A stretch of 64,000 bases of DNA from Draconibacterium sp. (lineage in GTDB: Bacteria; Bacteroidota; Bacteroidia; Bacteroidales; Prolixibacteraceae), in contig WOYV01000040.1 in NCBI GenBank assembly GCA_011620585.1, positions 1 to 64,000 of the forward strand, read 5' to 3'. Within the stretch, counting starts at the first letter, position 1; each line of letters opens with the position of its first letter. The position numbers and the translations under genes are program-made. Below, one piece after another: positions 53,051-61,209 of this stretch. The notes beneath the pieces are model-generated. The model was not told the origin of the DNA and made no database searches. It saw nothing but the letters and a program-made list of their open reading frames with translations.

Positions 53051-54544
53051 ATGAATCGAGCTCAAAGTCAAATCCTGATAATTTTTGGTGCTTCGGGCGA
53101 CCTTACCAAACGAAAACTACTCCCCGCGCTTTTTGAATTGTATAAAGAAAAACTTCTTCCCGATAAATTTGCGGTTTTAGGTGCTTCGCGCTCCGATTTA
53201 TCAGACGATGATTTCCGCAACAGGGCTGACGAATTTCTACCTGAACACGCGTTGCTCAGCGAATTCAAAAAGAACTTATTTTACCAACAGGTGAATACGG
53301 ACAATGCGGAAGATTTTGTGCCACTGAAGAAGCGGTTAAACGAACTTTCGACATCCCTCCAAATCAAAAAGAATTATATATTTTATCTTTCTACTCCCCC
53401 ATCTCTTTATTCACTTATACCCAGGTTTTTAAACGAAAACGGGTTGTCGGAATCACACAAGTATTTCCGACGGCTGATTGTTGAGAAACCATTTGGAACG
53501 AGTTTGGAAACTGCTCGTAACCTGAATGTTGAGCTGTTGCATTACTTTTCGGAAGAACAGATCTATCGAATCGATCATTATTTGGGCAAGGAAACCGTTC
53601 AAAACATGTTGGTTACGCGTTTCGCAAACGGAATTTTCGAACCACTCTGGAACCGCCGGTACATCGAGCGCGTGGAAATTACGTCTGCCGAAAATCTGGG
53701 AGTGGAAGGCAGGGGTGGATATTACGATCATACAGGAGCGCTGCGCGACATGATCCAGAATCATCTTTTACAGGTAACCGGTTTTGTTGCCATGGAACCG
53801 CCGGTAGTTATTGAAGCAGATGCCATCAGAAATGAAATTTTAAAAGTTTTTCAATCTCTTCGCCCAATTCGCGAAAACGAAGTATTCTTACACGTAATTC
53901 GCGGACAATACACCACTTCAAAAATCAACGGCCAAACTGTTCCCGGTTACCGGGAAGAGAAAGGTGTCGACTATCTCTCGCGTACCGAAACCTTTGTAGC
54001 GCTTAAGTTTTTTATTGATAACTGGCGTTGGGCCGGTGTCCCGTTTTTGGTTCGAACCGGGAAAAAACTGCCGACCCGTGTTACCGAAATTGTCATTACT
54101 TTCAAAAAAGTGCCCCACCATCTTTTTGGAACTTCGGGCGAACAAGGCCACAACCAATTGATCATCAGAATTCAACCCGACGAAGGAATTTTATTAAAAT
54201 TTGGGATGAAAACACCGGGCGCCGGATTTAAAGTTCAGAGTGTAAATATGGATTTTCATTATTCCGATCTGGCGGCTGATAAGGTCCCGGCAGCCTACGA
54301 ACGTCTTCTGCACGATTGTATGACCGGCGATGCTACTTTGTATGCACGCGGCGATGCAGTGGAAAAAGCATGGGAATTTGTTCAGCCAATTATTAATGCC
54401 TGGCAAAGTAATCCGGATATCCCGATATACGGTTACCCGGCCGGAACATGGGGACCCGAAGAAGCCGAACGACTGATTATTAACGGAAACTGGCGTTACC
54501 CATGCAAAAATTTAACCAACGACGGTTTGTATTGTGAACTTTAA
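53051..54544 (+). CDS. zwf: Glucose-6-phosphate 1-dehydrogenase
   Basis: 497-residue NADP enzyme opening the oxidative pentose phosphate pathway. Nucleotide-binding FGASGDLTKRKLLPAL; catalytic motif RIDHYLGKE with the lysine of the substrate site; conserved RIQPDEGI near the C-terminus. Length is standard. It is followed by pgl, the next enzyme; gnd is not in the window. Confidence 0.97.
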   Translation: MNRAQSQILIIFGASGDLTKRKLLPALFELYKEKLLPDKFAVLGASRSDLSDDDFRNRADEFLPEHALLSEFKKNLFYQQVNTDNAEDFVPLKKRLNELSTSLQIKKNYIFYLSTPPSLYSLIPRFLNENGLSESHKYFRRLIVEKPFGTSLETARNLNVELLHYFSEEQIYRIDHYLGKETVQNMLVTRFANGIFEPLWNRRYIERVEITSAENLGVEGRGGYYDHTGALRDMIQNHLLQVTGFVAMEPPVVIEADAIRNEILKVFQSLRPIRENEVFLHVIRGQYTTSKINGQTVPGYREEKGVDYLSRTETFVALKFFIDNWRWAGVPFLVRTGKKLPTRVTEIVITFKKVPHHLFGTSGEQGHNQLIIRIQPDEGILLKFGMKTPGAGFKVQSVNMDFHYSDLAADKVPAAYERLLHDCMTGDATLYARGDAVEKAWEFVQPIINAWQSNPDIPIYGYPAGTWGPEEAERLIINGNWRYPCKNLTNDGLYCEL

Positions 54545-54583
54545 TCTTTATATCTTAACAATAAGTTTTATTTATTAGAGTAT

Positions 54584-55315
54584 ATGGAACATATTACAGA
54601 GGTTAGAATTTATAAGAACCCGAAAAAAGTTTACAATGCGATTGCCAAAAGCATTGTTCAACTCACCCAGGATTCGAACCAGAAAATTTTTAACATTGCG
54701 CTTTCAGGAGGAAATTCCCCGAAAGGACTTTTCGAAAAAATGAGTAAGAAGTACCACGATAAAATTCCGTGGGAAAAAATTCACTTTTGGTGGGGCGACG
54801 AACGTTGTGTTCCTCCCAGCGACGAACAGAGCAACTACAAAATGGCAGTTGATAATTTATTTTCGCAAATTGAAATCCCGAAAAAGAATTTACACCGGAT
54901 TCGTGGTGAAGAAGACCCGGAAGGAGAAGCCAGGCGATATTCTGCTGATTTGAATGAAAATCTCAATTCCCGTGGGAATAATCCGGTTTTCGACCTTATT
55001 ATCCTTGGCCTTGGAGACGATGGGCACACAGCCTCAATTTTTCCCGATCAGTTGGAATTGTTAGAATATCCCGAAAACTGTGCAGTAGCCGAGCATCCTT
55101 TAAGCGGGCAAAAACGAATTACCGTTACCGGAACTGTTTTGAATAATGCAACCCGCATTTTCTTCCTGGTTATTGGCGAAAGCAAAGCCATGCGCGTTTC
55201 CGAAATTATGAACGATAGCGAAGCTGCCAAGTTATTGCCAGCTTACTATATCGCACCAACTAATGGCGAGTTAACCTGGTTCCTTGATGAAGAAGCAGCT
55301 AGTATGATTTCGTAA
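54584..55315 (+). CDS. pgl: 6-phosphogluconolactonase
   Basis: 243-residue SugarP-isomerase-type lactonase. ALSGGNSPKGLFEKM near the N-terminus, HFWWGDERCVPPSDEQSNY, and LGLGDDGHTASIFP are the family motifs. It hydrolyses 6-phosphogluconolactone made by Zwf. Separated from zwf by 39 bp and probably co-transcribed. Followed by a block of hairpins. Confidence 0.95.
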   Translation: MEHITEVRIYKNPKKVYNAIAKSIVQLTQDSNQKIFNIALSGGNSPKGLFEKMSKKYHDKIPWEKIHFWWGDERCVPPSDEQSNYKMAVDNLFSQIEIPKKNLHRIRGEEDPEGEARRYSADLNENLNSRGNNPVFDLIILGLGDDGHTASIFPDQLELLEYPENCAVAEHPLSGQKRITVTGTVLNNATRIFFLVIGESKAMRVSEIMNDSEAAKLLPAYYIAPTNGELTWFLDEEAASMIS

Positions 55316-55346
55316 TCGTTGTCAGAATTTCTTTATTTCACCCCTC

Positions 55347-55418
55347 TGTCAGCCATAAAAGCTGACATCTCCCCTCGCCAGGCGAGAAATAGCAGAACCC
55401 CGCGACAAAGCCGCGGGG
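55347..55418. repeat. Block of three hairpins between pgl and the alpha/beta hydrolase gene
   Basis: TGTCAGC/GCTGACA (55347-55367), CTCGCC-A-GGCGAG (55374-55386) and CCCCGCG/CGCGGGG (55398-55418) lie in tandem between convergent genes. A preceding CACCCCTCTG and following CTCCCCTC match a form of intergenic repeat I associate with Bacteroidota genomes. A similar TCCTCTCACCTCTGGCGAG occurs at about 29935. They may be mobile-type intergenic repeats or terminators for both sides. Confidence 0.6.
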
Positions 55419-55451
55419 AATTCTTCAGATTAACTGGCGAATTGGCTGTTC

Positions 55452-56459
55452 TTATTGAACAGCATTCAACCCAAGTATATTTTCACCAAATTTTATGGTT
55501 TCCGCAATTACTTCATCCACGCAACCCGAAGTAAGTCCGCAAGCAATTGGATGCTCCCCTGCTTCAGGAAATGCAATTTTTACCTTCTGATCAGAAACCG
55601 TACCCAGTTGATCAAACATTTTCATCATGGCATCCACCCGGACAGTTTGATCCTGATGTTCCTCGTCCTTATAATAATAACCCAGAAAAACAGGCGCCGT
55701 TACATTTTCAAAGGTGTTCTTATCCATGGTGGCCTCTACTAGTTGCTGCAAATAAACCACAGCTTCAAGTCGGTATTTACAATTCCAGTACTCGCACTCT
55801 TTCGAACCAGAATCTTCATTGGTTACACGGTATTTACCACCCATTACTTTTCTGGCAATCTGCAAACCCCAGGGTTTAGAAAGTAAAAACGCGGTGTTGT
55901 TGTTGATGCGAATATTGGGCGAATACAAAATTAGCGCTTCAACATATTCAGGGAAATCAGCGGCCAGTTTCAGACTGAGTGTCCCGCCTGTTGAAGTACT
56001 CATTATGATTACCTTTTTTCCCAGGGTTCGAGCAAACATTAAGGCTTCTTTAGCTGATTCCCATAATTTATCAGGAGTCATATCCAAGAGGGCATCTTCG
56101 GTAACCAAACCATGATCGTATAAACGAGGTACGTACAAATTGAAGCCGAATTTTTTAGAGAATGCTTCGTGTGCCGGGTGGCCTTCGTACCACGAAGCTG
56201 AAAATCCATGCAAATACAAAAGACAATATTCTGTACGTTCGTGTACCGAATCGTTGGCCCAAATTATCCGCGCTTCGTTATCGGGTTTGATAGTAAAGGC
56301 GGCTTCCTTTTTCTGAACGTATTCATCGGCTGAGTTTATGGTAGTAGTGATAGAAGGGAGATCCTTATTCAATTCAGGCGTTGGAGGCTTTGGCCCCAAC
56401 AAATAAGCCACAATGAGCAATATGATGAAAACAAGAAAAAAGCGTTTGATACGTTTCAT
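55452..56459 (-). CDS. Membrane-anchored alpha/beta hydrolase
   Basis: 335-residue protein: an N-terminal anchor (FFLVFIILLIVAYLLGP) followed by an alpha/beta-hydrolase fold. The start is ATG at 56459; the only upstream option is TTG. YCLLYLHGFSASWYEGH carries the oxyanion region; the nucleophile is probably the second serine in IMSTSTGGTLS, where the usual GxSxG becomes SxSxG; the histidine is in PEAGEHPIACG. Substrate unknown. Confidence 0.78.
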   Translation of the reverse strand: MKRIKRFFLVFIILLIVAYLLGPKPPTPELNKDLPSITTTINSADEYVQKKEAAFTIKPDNEARIIWANDSVHERTEYCLLYLHGFSASWYEGHPAHEAFSKKFGFNLYVPRLYDHGLVTEDALLDMTPDKLWESAKEALMFARTLGKKVIIMSTSTGGTLSLKLAADFPEYVEALILYSPNIRINNNTAFLLSKPWGLQIARKVMGGKYRVTNEDSGSKECEYWNCKYRLEAVVYLQQLVEATMDKNTFENVTAPVFLGYYYKDEEHQDQTVRVDAMMKMFDQLGTVSDQKVKIAFPEAGEHPIACGLTSGCVDEVIAETIKFGENILGLNAVQ

Positions 56460-56536
56460 AACTTTCAATTTAGTTTATGGAAAGATACGAGAGATTGATG
56501 AGAATTTCCAAGCCTTCGAATGATTTTCTTTACATC

Positions 56537-57625
56537 TTAAAACTCAATCAATAGTTGAACAGCTTGCCTGGCGGGCTCTTCGTGCAAGAAATTGGAGAGA
56601 GTGAGACCTAACAAACGAATTCCTTTGGCAAAACCTCCTTCTGCTTTTAGTAGTTTTTTACTTTCCTCTAAAAATCGTATTTCCGAATCGAACCAGGGTT
56701 CCAGCGTTTTACTCCGGGTATGTTGCTCAAAATCGGCATATTTAAATTTTAGTGTAAGCGTTTTTGCTTTCACCTGATCTTTTAGTGCGCGTTCCCATAC
56801 TTTAGCCGCTATTTTCATCAATTCAGATTCTAATTCTTCCTCGCGGTAAATGTCGTGTAAAAAGGTATCTTCCGCTCCAACCGATTTACGTTCGCGCGAG
56901 GGTTCAACTGCCCTGTTGTCTTCTCCACGGCAAATTTCGTAATAATAATTCCCTGCTTTACCAAACATCCGGGTCAGTTCGAGTCGATCAATCTGTCGGA
57001 GATCGCGACCAAACCAAACGCCAATTTTATTGAGTTTCGCAGCAGTTACTTTGCCAATCCCAAAGAATTTTCGTACTTCCATCTGGTCGATAAAAGCTTG
57101 TGCTTCATCGGGTTTTACTACAAATATTCCGTTGGGTTTATTCACATCAGAAGCAACTTTTGCCAGAAATTTATTGTATGAAACCCCAGCAGATGCAGTT
57201 AATCCGGTTTCTTCGAATATTTGTTTTTTAATGGCTTTGGCAATCAGTGTAGCCGACGGCAATCCTTTTTTGGCGTAGGTTACGTCGAGATAAGCTTCAT
57301 CCAAAGAAAGAGGTTCGACCAAATCGGCATATTCATAGAAAACCGATCTAATTTGTTCAGAGATTTCTTTATATCTGTCGAACCTTGGTTTTACAAATAT
57401 CAGATCCTGGCATTTTCTTTTTGCTACTTTCGATGACATAGCCGAACGAATGCCAAACTTTCGAGCCTCGTAACTGGCAGCCGCAATCACGCCGCGTTCG
57501 CCACTTCCTCCTACAACAACCGGTTTTCCTTTTAATTCCGGTCGGTCGTGTTGTTCAACCGATGCAAAAAAAGCATCCATATCAATATGAATGATTTTTC
57601 GGATATTTTGATTGCGATCAGACAT
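56537..57625 (-). CDS. dinB: DNA polymerase IV
   Basis: 362-residue Y-family translesion polymerase. IHIDMDAFFASVEQ, VVVGGSGERGVIAAASYEAR, the catalytic SLDEAYLDVT and the helix-hairpin-helix KFFGIGKVTAAKL are intact. No C-terminal beta-clamp-binding pentapeptide is obvious, but a FLHEEPARQAVQLLIEF tail is of the right kind. No LexA-type operator is evident upstream. Confidence 0.95.
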   Translation of the reverse strand: MSDRNQNIRKIIHIDMDAFFASVEQHDRPELKGKPVVVGGSGERGVIAAASYEARKFGIRSAMSSKVAKRKCQDLIFVKPRFDRYKEISEQIRSVFYEYADLVEPLSLDEAYLDVTYAKKGLPSATLIAKAIKKQIFEETGLTASAGVSYNKFLAKVASDVNKPNGIFVVKPDEAQAFIDQMEVRKFFGIGKVTAAKLNKIGVWFGRDLRQIDRLELTRMFGKAGNYYYEICRGEDNRAVEPSRERKSVGAEDTFLHDIYREEELESELMKIAAKVWERALKDQVKAKTLTLKFKYADFEQHTRSKTLEPWFDSEIRFLEESKKLLKAEGGFAKGIRLLGLTLSNFLHEEPARQAVQLLIEF

Positions 57626-57638
57626 GGCATAAAAGTAT

Positions 57639-57672
57639 AAAAAAAGCTGCCCGAAACCGGGCAGCTTTTTTG
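57639..57672 (-). terminator. Intrinsic terminator between OmpA/PD40 gene and dinB
   Basis: AAAAAGCTGCCCG and CGGGCAGCTTTTT pair perfectly around AAAC, with A/T runs on both sides, so it can work in either direction. It lies 20 bp after the OmpA/PD40 gene stop. Confidence 0.9.
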
Positions 57673-57691
57673 CGCAAAGTATTGAATTGTA

Positions 57692-59233
57692 TTAATTCAA
57701 TTCTAAAATTTTAAACTCGGTTCGGCGATTCTGACGATGTTCTTCTTCGGAACATGGTACACCATCGTCACATTTATTAACCAATTCGGTTTCGCCATAA
57801 CCTTTCGCAATTATTCTGTCAGAAGAAATGCCCTTGCTCACAATGTATGATACTGCCGAGTCAGAACGTTTCTGACTTAACACCAGGTTGTAAGGATCGC
57901 TACCCCTACAGTCGGTGTGCGAACCAAGTTCTACTTTCCAACCCGGATTGTCTTGCATTACTTTAACCAATTTATCCAGTTCGATAGCCGATTCAGGCAA
58001 AATATCCCATTTATCAAAATCGTAATAAATATTCTCCATGACGAATTTCTGTCCAACTACGACTTTTTCAACCCAAAGAGTATCACGAATAACACCAAAT
58101 GGTTTACCTACAGTTGAAATTGTTTTTGAATCATTCATAAACCCGTCGATGTTGGTACTAACTGAGTATGTTTTGTCTTTTTCAAGCTCTTTCTTAAAAA
58201 TAAGATCGCTTAAAACTGAAACGACACCTGCAAAAGAGATTCTTGCATTGGGTACATTTTGCATTGTTTTCCGGTCCATTACTACCAGCTCGAGTTCGTA
58301 TTTGCCAAGTTTTTCGAGGGTAACTTTATAAATATCGTCGCTACCCACGCCACCTGTTTTATTTGAGGTATAATAACCTATCTCATCGCTTGGATGAATA
58401 ACGAAAGCAAAATCATCCCCATCAGAATTCAGATCAGACAAAGCATTGGGTTCCATAATTTTATCTCCAAAAAAACCAGCAGCATACAAATCCAGATCTT
58501 CGCCATCCCCTCTACCGTTCGAAGCAAATACAAGAATTTTATCCTTATAAATAAAGGGGAACATTTCATTCCCGGCTGTATTTATTTTATCTCCAAGGTT
58601 GATCATTTCGCCCCAAGCGCCATTTGTACGTACTGCCATATAAATATCGGTTCCCCCAATACTTCCCGGTTTATCTGAAGTAAAATAGAGTGTATCACCG
58701 GTTGATGTAACCGATGGATGCCCAACAGAGTATGTTGGATCGTTAAAAGGGAGATCGGCGACTTTGGTCCAAACACCTCCCTGTTTCTTAACAATAATTA
58801 TCTCAAGTCTGATTTCAGCTTTCTGATAAACTTTGTTTCGTACTTCCGGATTTTCGAAGTTACTGAGCGTTACAAAGAGTTCTCCGGTTGCCGGACAATA
58901 AGAAACAGGGCCTGAGTGATACCCTTCACTGAGCGCATCCAGTTCAGCTACTTTCGAACCTGTTACATTTCCCTTTGCTCCTGTTTTCGCAGAAAAAAGA
59001 TTATAGTAAATTTTCTTCTCATCACCACTGTTCAGCTTGACAATTTCCTCGTCGGTATACGCCGAGAACCAGAGCTCATTTCCGACAAAAGCGGGCCCGA
59101 AATCGCTTTGACTGGTGTTTAAACTGGTTTTTTCTGATTGCAGTTTAACCATTTTTTCGAAGTACATACATTTATTCTGAGCAGCCAACATCAATGGAAC
59201 AATGCCCATAAAAAGAAGTAAAAATCTTTTCAT
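57692..59233 (-). CDS. OmpA-family protein with PD40 beta-propeller
   Basis: 513-residue envelope protein: signal peptide FLLLFMGIVPLMLAAQ, PD40/WD40-like repeats (about 40-290, including GDTLYFTSDKPGSIGGTDIYMA and IGYYTSNKTGGVGSDDIY), a carboxypeptidase-regulatory-like domain (about 300-390), and a C-terminal OmpA domain (about 400-510: NIYYDFDKWDILPES, LGSHTDCRGSDPYNLVLSQKR) that binds peptidoglycan. This layout is common in Bacteroidota, including the T9SS protein PorE and its relatives. Its exact role here is not shown. Confidence 0.85.
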   Translation of the reverse strand: MKRFLLLFMGIVPLMLAAQNKCMYFEKMVKLQSEKTSLNTSQSDFGPAFVGNELWFSAYTDEEIVKLNSGDEKKIYYNLFSAKTGAKGNVTGSKVAELDALSEGYHSGPVSYCPATGELFVTLSNFENPEVRNKVYQKAEIRLEIIIVKKQGGVWTKVADLPFNDPTYSVGHPSVTSTGDTLYFTSDKPGSIGGTDIYMAVRTNGAWGEMINLGDKINTAGNEMFPFIYKDKILVFASNGRGDGEDLDLYAAGFFGDKIMEPNALSDLNSDGDDFAFVIHPSDEIGYYTSNKTGGVGSDDIYKVTLEKLGKYELELVVMDRKTMQNVPNARISFAGVVSVLSDLIFKKELEKDKTYSVSTNIDGFMNDSKTISTVGKPFGVIRDTLWVEKVVVGQKFVMENIYYDFDKWDILPESAIELDKLVKVMQDNPGWKVELGSHTDCRGSDPYNLVLSQKRSDSAVSYIVSKGISSDRIIAKGYGETELVNKCDDGVPCSEEEHRQNRRTEFKILELN

Positions 59234-59277
59234 AACTATTGAATTTAGGATTATATGAATCTACACTAGCATTATTA

Positions 59278-59308
59278 ATATTAAGGAAATTATCTAAATC
59301 CTTAATAT
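59278..59308. repeat. Inverted repeat upstream of the OmpA/PD40 gene
   Basis: ATATTAAGGA and TCCTTAATAT pair perfectly (10 bp) around 11 bases, about 45 bp before the OmpA/PD40 gene start. It could be an operator or a leader stem; no -7 element was found to place the promoter. Confidence 0.45.
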
Positions 59309-59382
59309 GCCCCTTATTTTTAACTAAACAACAATTAAAAGTATATTTAGTTTCACCAAGTTAGGGTATTTTACTTAATAAA

Positions 59383-60792
59383 TCAAGCTTTGAGATTAAG
59401 CAGAACAACATTTTCAACATGATGGGTATGAGGAAACATGTCGACGGGTTGAATTTTCTCGATTTGGTAAAATTCATCCATCAAAGCGAGGTCACGAGCT
59501 TGGGTTGCCGGGTTGCAACTCACATATATAATTCGTTTAGGTTTCATGGCAACAATGGCCTGAACCACACTGGCTTGCATTCCCGCCCTGGGGGGATCTG
59601 TAATCAATACATCAGGCATGCCATGTTCGTTCATAAATTCGCTGGTTAAAAGATCTTTGATATCTCCGGCATAAAAGCGGGTATTTTTTATATGGTTAAT
59701 CTCAGAATTTACCATTGCATCTTCTATGGCCTCGGGAACATATTCTATCCCAATAACTTTCTTTGCTTTACCAGCTACAAAATTAGCGATCGTACCTGTG
59801 CCAGTGTACAAGTCGTAAACTATCTCCGAACCATCAAGATTGGCAAAGTCGCGTACTACTCTATATAAATTATAAGCCTGCTCCGAGTTCGTCTGGTAAA
59901 AACTCTTGGGACCAATCTTAAACCTGAGGCCTTCCATTTCCTCCCTAATATAATCGCGCCCGCCAAAGAGTTCTATTTCCTGATCGGTAATCGAGTCGTT
60001 TCCTTTCGCGTTGATCACATACATAAAAGACGTGATTTGAGGAAAATTTTCAAGCACTGCCTTCATCAAACCCGTTCTTCTTTCCACATCTTCGTGATAA
60101 AATGAAAGAATAACCATCAATTCGCCAATTGAGGTCGTACGGATGATCATAGTCCTTAAAAATCCTCTTTGCTCCTTTATATCAAAAAACGGGAAATCAT
60201 GCTCTATTGCATATTTATAAATGTAGTTCCGGATCTGGTTTGAAGGTTCAGGTTGCAGCCAGCACTTTTCTATATTGATGACTTTGTCGAACATGCCTGG
60301 AACGTGGAAACCAAGGGCATCATTTCTGGTGATTTCGCTGCCTTCCTTTATTTCTTCAAATGTTAACCAACGCTTATTCGAAAACGTAAATTCAAGTTTA
60401 TTGCGGTAAAATGTATTTTTTTCAGATCCAATTATGGGTTGAATTTCGCTCAATTGTACTTTACCGATCCTTTTAAGCTGATCTTCAACCTGTTTCTGTT
60501 TATAGTAAAGTTGTTTCCCGTAAGGTAGCATTTGCCATTTACAACCACCACAGATGCCAAAGTGCGTGCAAAAAGCATCGATACGATCGCTACTATATTC
60601 CTTAAATTCTCTTACAAAGGCTTCCTCGAAGCGTTTTCTTTTTTTTGTAACCTGCAAATCTACAACATCGCCCGGGACGGCAAGTTTGGTAAAAAGTACC
60701 TTCTCTCCTACCCTGGCAACAGCATTTCCTTCTGCCCCAATATCAGTTATAATTACATTCTCGTAGAACGGCTTTTTCTTATTTCGTGACAC
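59383..60792 (-). CDS. rlmD: 23S rRNA (uracil-C5)-methyltransferase, RlmD/TrmA family
   Basis: 469-residue SAM-dependent methyltransferase. An N-terminal TRAM domain (ITDIGAEGNAVARV), iron-sulphur cysteines (CTHFGICGGC), SAM-binding segment VYDLYTGTGTIANF, TDPPRAGM and the catalytic cysteine in IYVSCNPATQARD. Naming as RlmD rather than another TrmA-family enzyme is by common practice in Bacteroidota; the site of methylation is not established from sequence. Confidence 0.9.
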   Translation of the reverse strand: MSRNKKKPFYENVIITDIGAEGNAVARVGEKVLFTKLAVPGDVVDLQVTKKRKRFEEAFVREFKEYSSDRIDAFCTHFGICGGCKWQMLPYGKQLYYKQKQVEDQLKRIGKVQLSEIQPIIGSEKNTFYRNKLEFTFSNKRWLTFEEIKEGSEITRNDALGFHVPGMFDKVINIEKCWLQPEPSNQIRNYIYKYAIEHDFPFFDIKEQRGFLRTMIIRTTSIGELMVILSFYHEDVERRTGLMKAVLENFPQITSFMYVINAKGNDSITDQEIELFGGRDYIREEMEGLRFKIGPKSFYQTNSEQAYNLYRVVRDFANLDGSEIVYDLYTGTGTIANFVAGKAKKVIGIEYVPEAIEDAMVNSEINHIKNTRFYAGDIKDLLTSEFMNEHGMPDVLITDPPRAGMQASVVQAIVAMKPKRIIYVSCNPATQARDLALMDEFYQIEKIQPVDMFPHTHHVENVVLLNLKA

Positions 60793-60810
60793 CTGTTAAA
60801 AATTTTGCTG

Positions 60811-60818
60811 CAAATATA
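60811..60818 (-). promoter_or_regulatory. -7 promoter element for rlmD
   Basis: TATATTTG on the minus strand, an exact match, 19 bp before the ATG at 60792, giving a very short leader. No clear -33 partner. Confidence 0.5.
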
Positions 60819-60965
60819 ATCTAATAATACAGATGGCATTATCATTGTTAGAAGATGCAATTCCCAAATAAAAATATTTATTCCCACATTGGGAAAACGA
60901 ACACGTTTAATTGACACAAAAGCATTTTTATGTTTCATTTAGATAGGCTGTTATAATGAATTAAT

Positions 60966-60973
60966 TATATTTG
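60966..60973 (+). promoter_or_regulatory. -7 promoter element upstream of the ABC-F leader RNA
   Basis: TATATTTG facing right, exact match; transcription would begin near 60980, 40 bases before the folded region. No good -33 partner at 19-21 bp, so moderate confidence. Confidence 0.4.
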
Positions 60974-61019
60974 CTATTGATTTAATGGTTGGTTTTATTT
61001 TCAATAAGTAAAACTAAAT

Positions 61020-61114
61020 AGGGGAAAGCGACTTCTGTATTTATGATTGGTTTTGTGTTTAGGGGTTTGTAAATTATCAATCATCTTCAAAAAGCGTCCA
61101 TAGTGCTTTCCCCT
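61020..61114 (+). ncRNA. Candidate structured leader or small RNA before the ABC-F gene
   Basis: An outer stem pairs AGGGGAAAGC (61020-61029) with GCTTTCCCCT (61105-61114), 10 bp with no mismatch. An inner stem pairs ATGATTGGT (61043-61051) with ATCAATCAT (61076-61084), 9 bp with one G-U. Large asymmetric internal loops (13 and 20 bases) lie between. A nine-codon frame, MIGFVFRGL then TAA (61043-61072), starts on the left arm of the inner stem. A second AGGGG (61061-61065, inside that frame) could compete with the first for the CCCCT at 61110-61114. A terminator follows at once. Attenuator and free small RNA are both possible. Confidence 0.5.
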
Positions 61115-61123
61115 TCCTTTTTT

Positions 61124-61145
61124 TACCCGAAAGGGTATTTTTTTT
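61124..61145 (+). terminator. Intrinsic terminator upstream of the ABC-F gene
   Basis: TACCC-GAAA-GGGTA with a GNRA-type loop, followed by eight T. It follows the folded region at 61020-61114 by 9 bases and lies 65 bases before the ABC-F start codon, so it would end or attenuate any transcript from upstream. Confidence 0.8.
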
Positions 61146-61181
61146 GCCCTTAACTCATCTTTCGAGTTCCTTCATTAATCT

Positions 61182-61189
61182 TATCTTTG
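61182..61189 (+). promoter_or_regulatory. -7 promoter element for the ABC-F gene
   Basis: TATCTTTG, an exact match, 21 bp before the ATG at 61210; TTTC stands 18 bp upstream as a possible -33. It shows that 61210, not the longer frame from 61144, is the likely start, and that the gene can be expressed independently of the upstream terminator. Confidence 0.6.
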
Positions 61190-61209
61190 CGCCAATTCAG
61201 AAAGAAAAT

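Noticed and set aside
61020..61145. 6S RNA or tmRNA
   Set aside because: Too short for Bacteroidota 6S, and there is no tRNA-like end for tmRNA.
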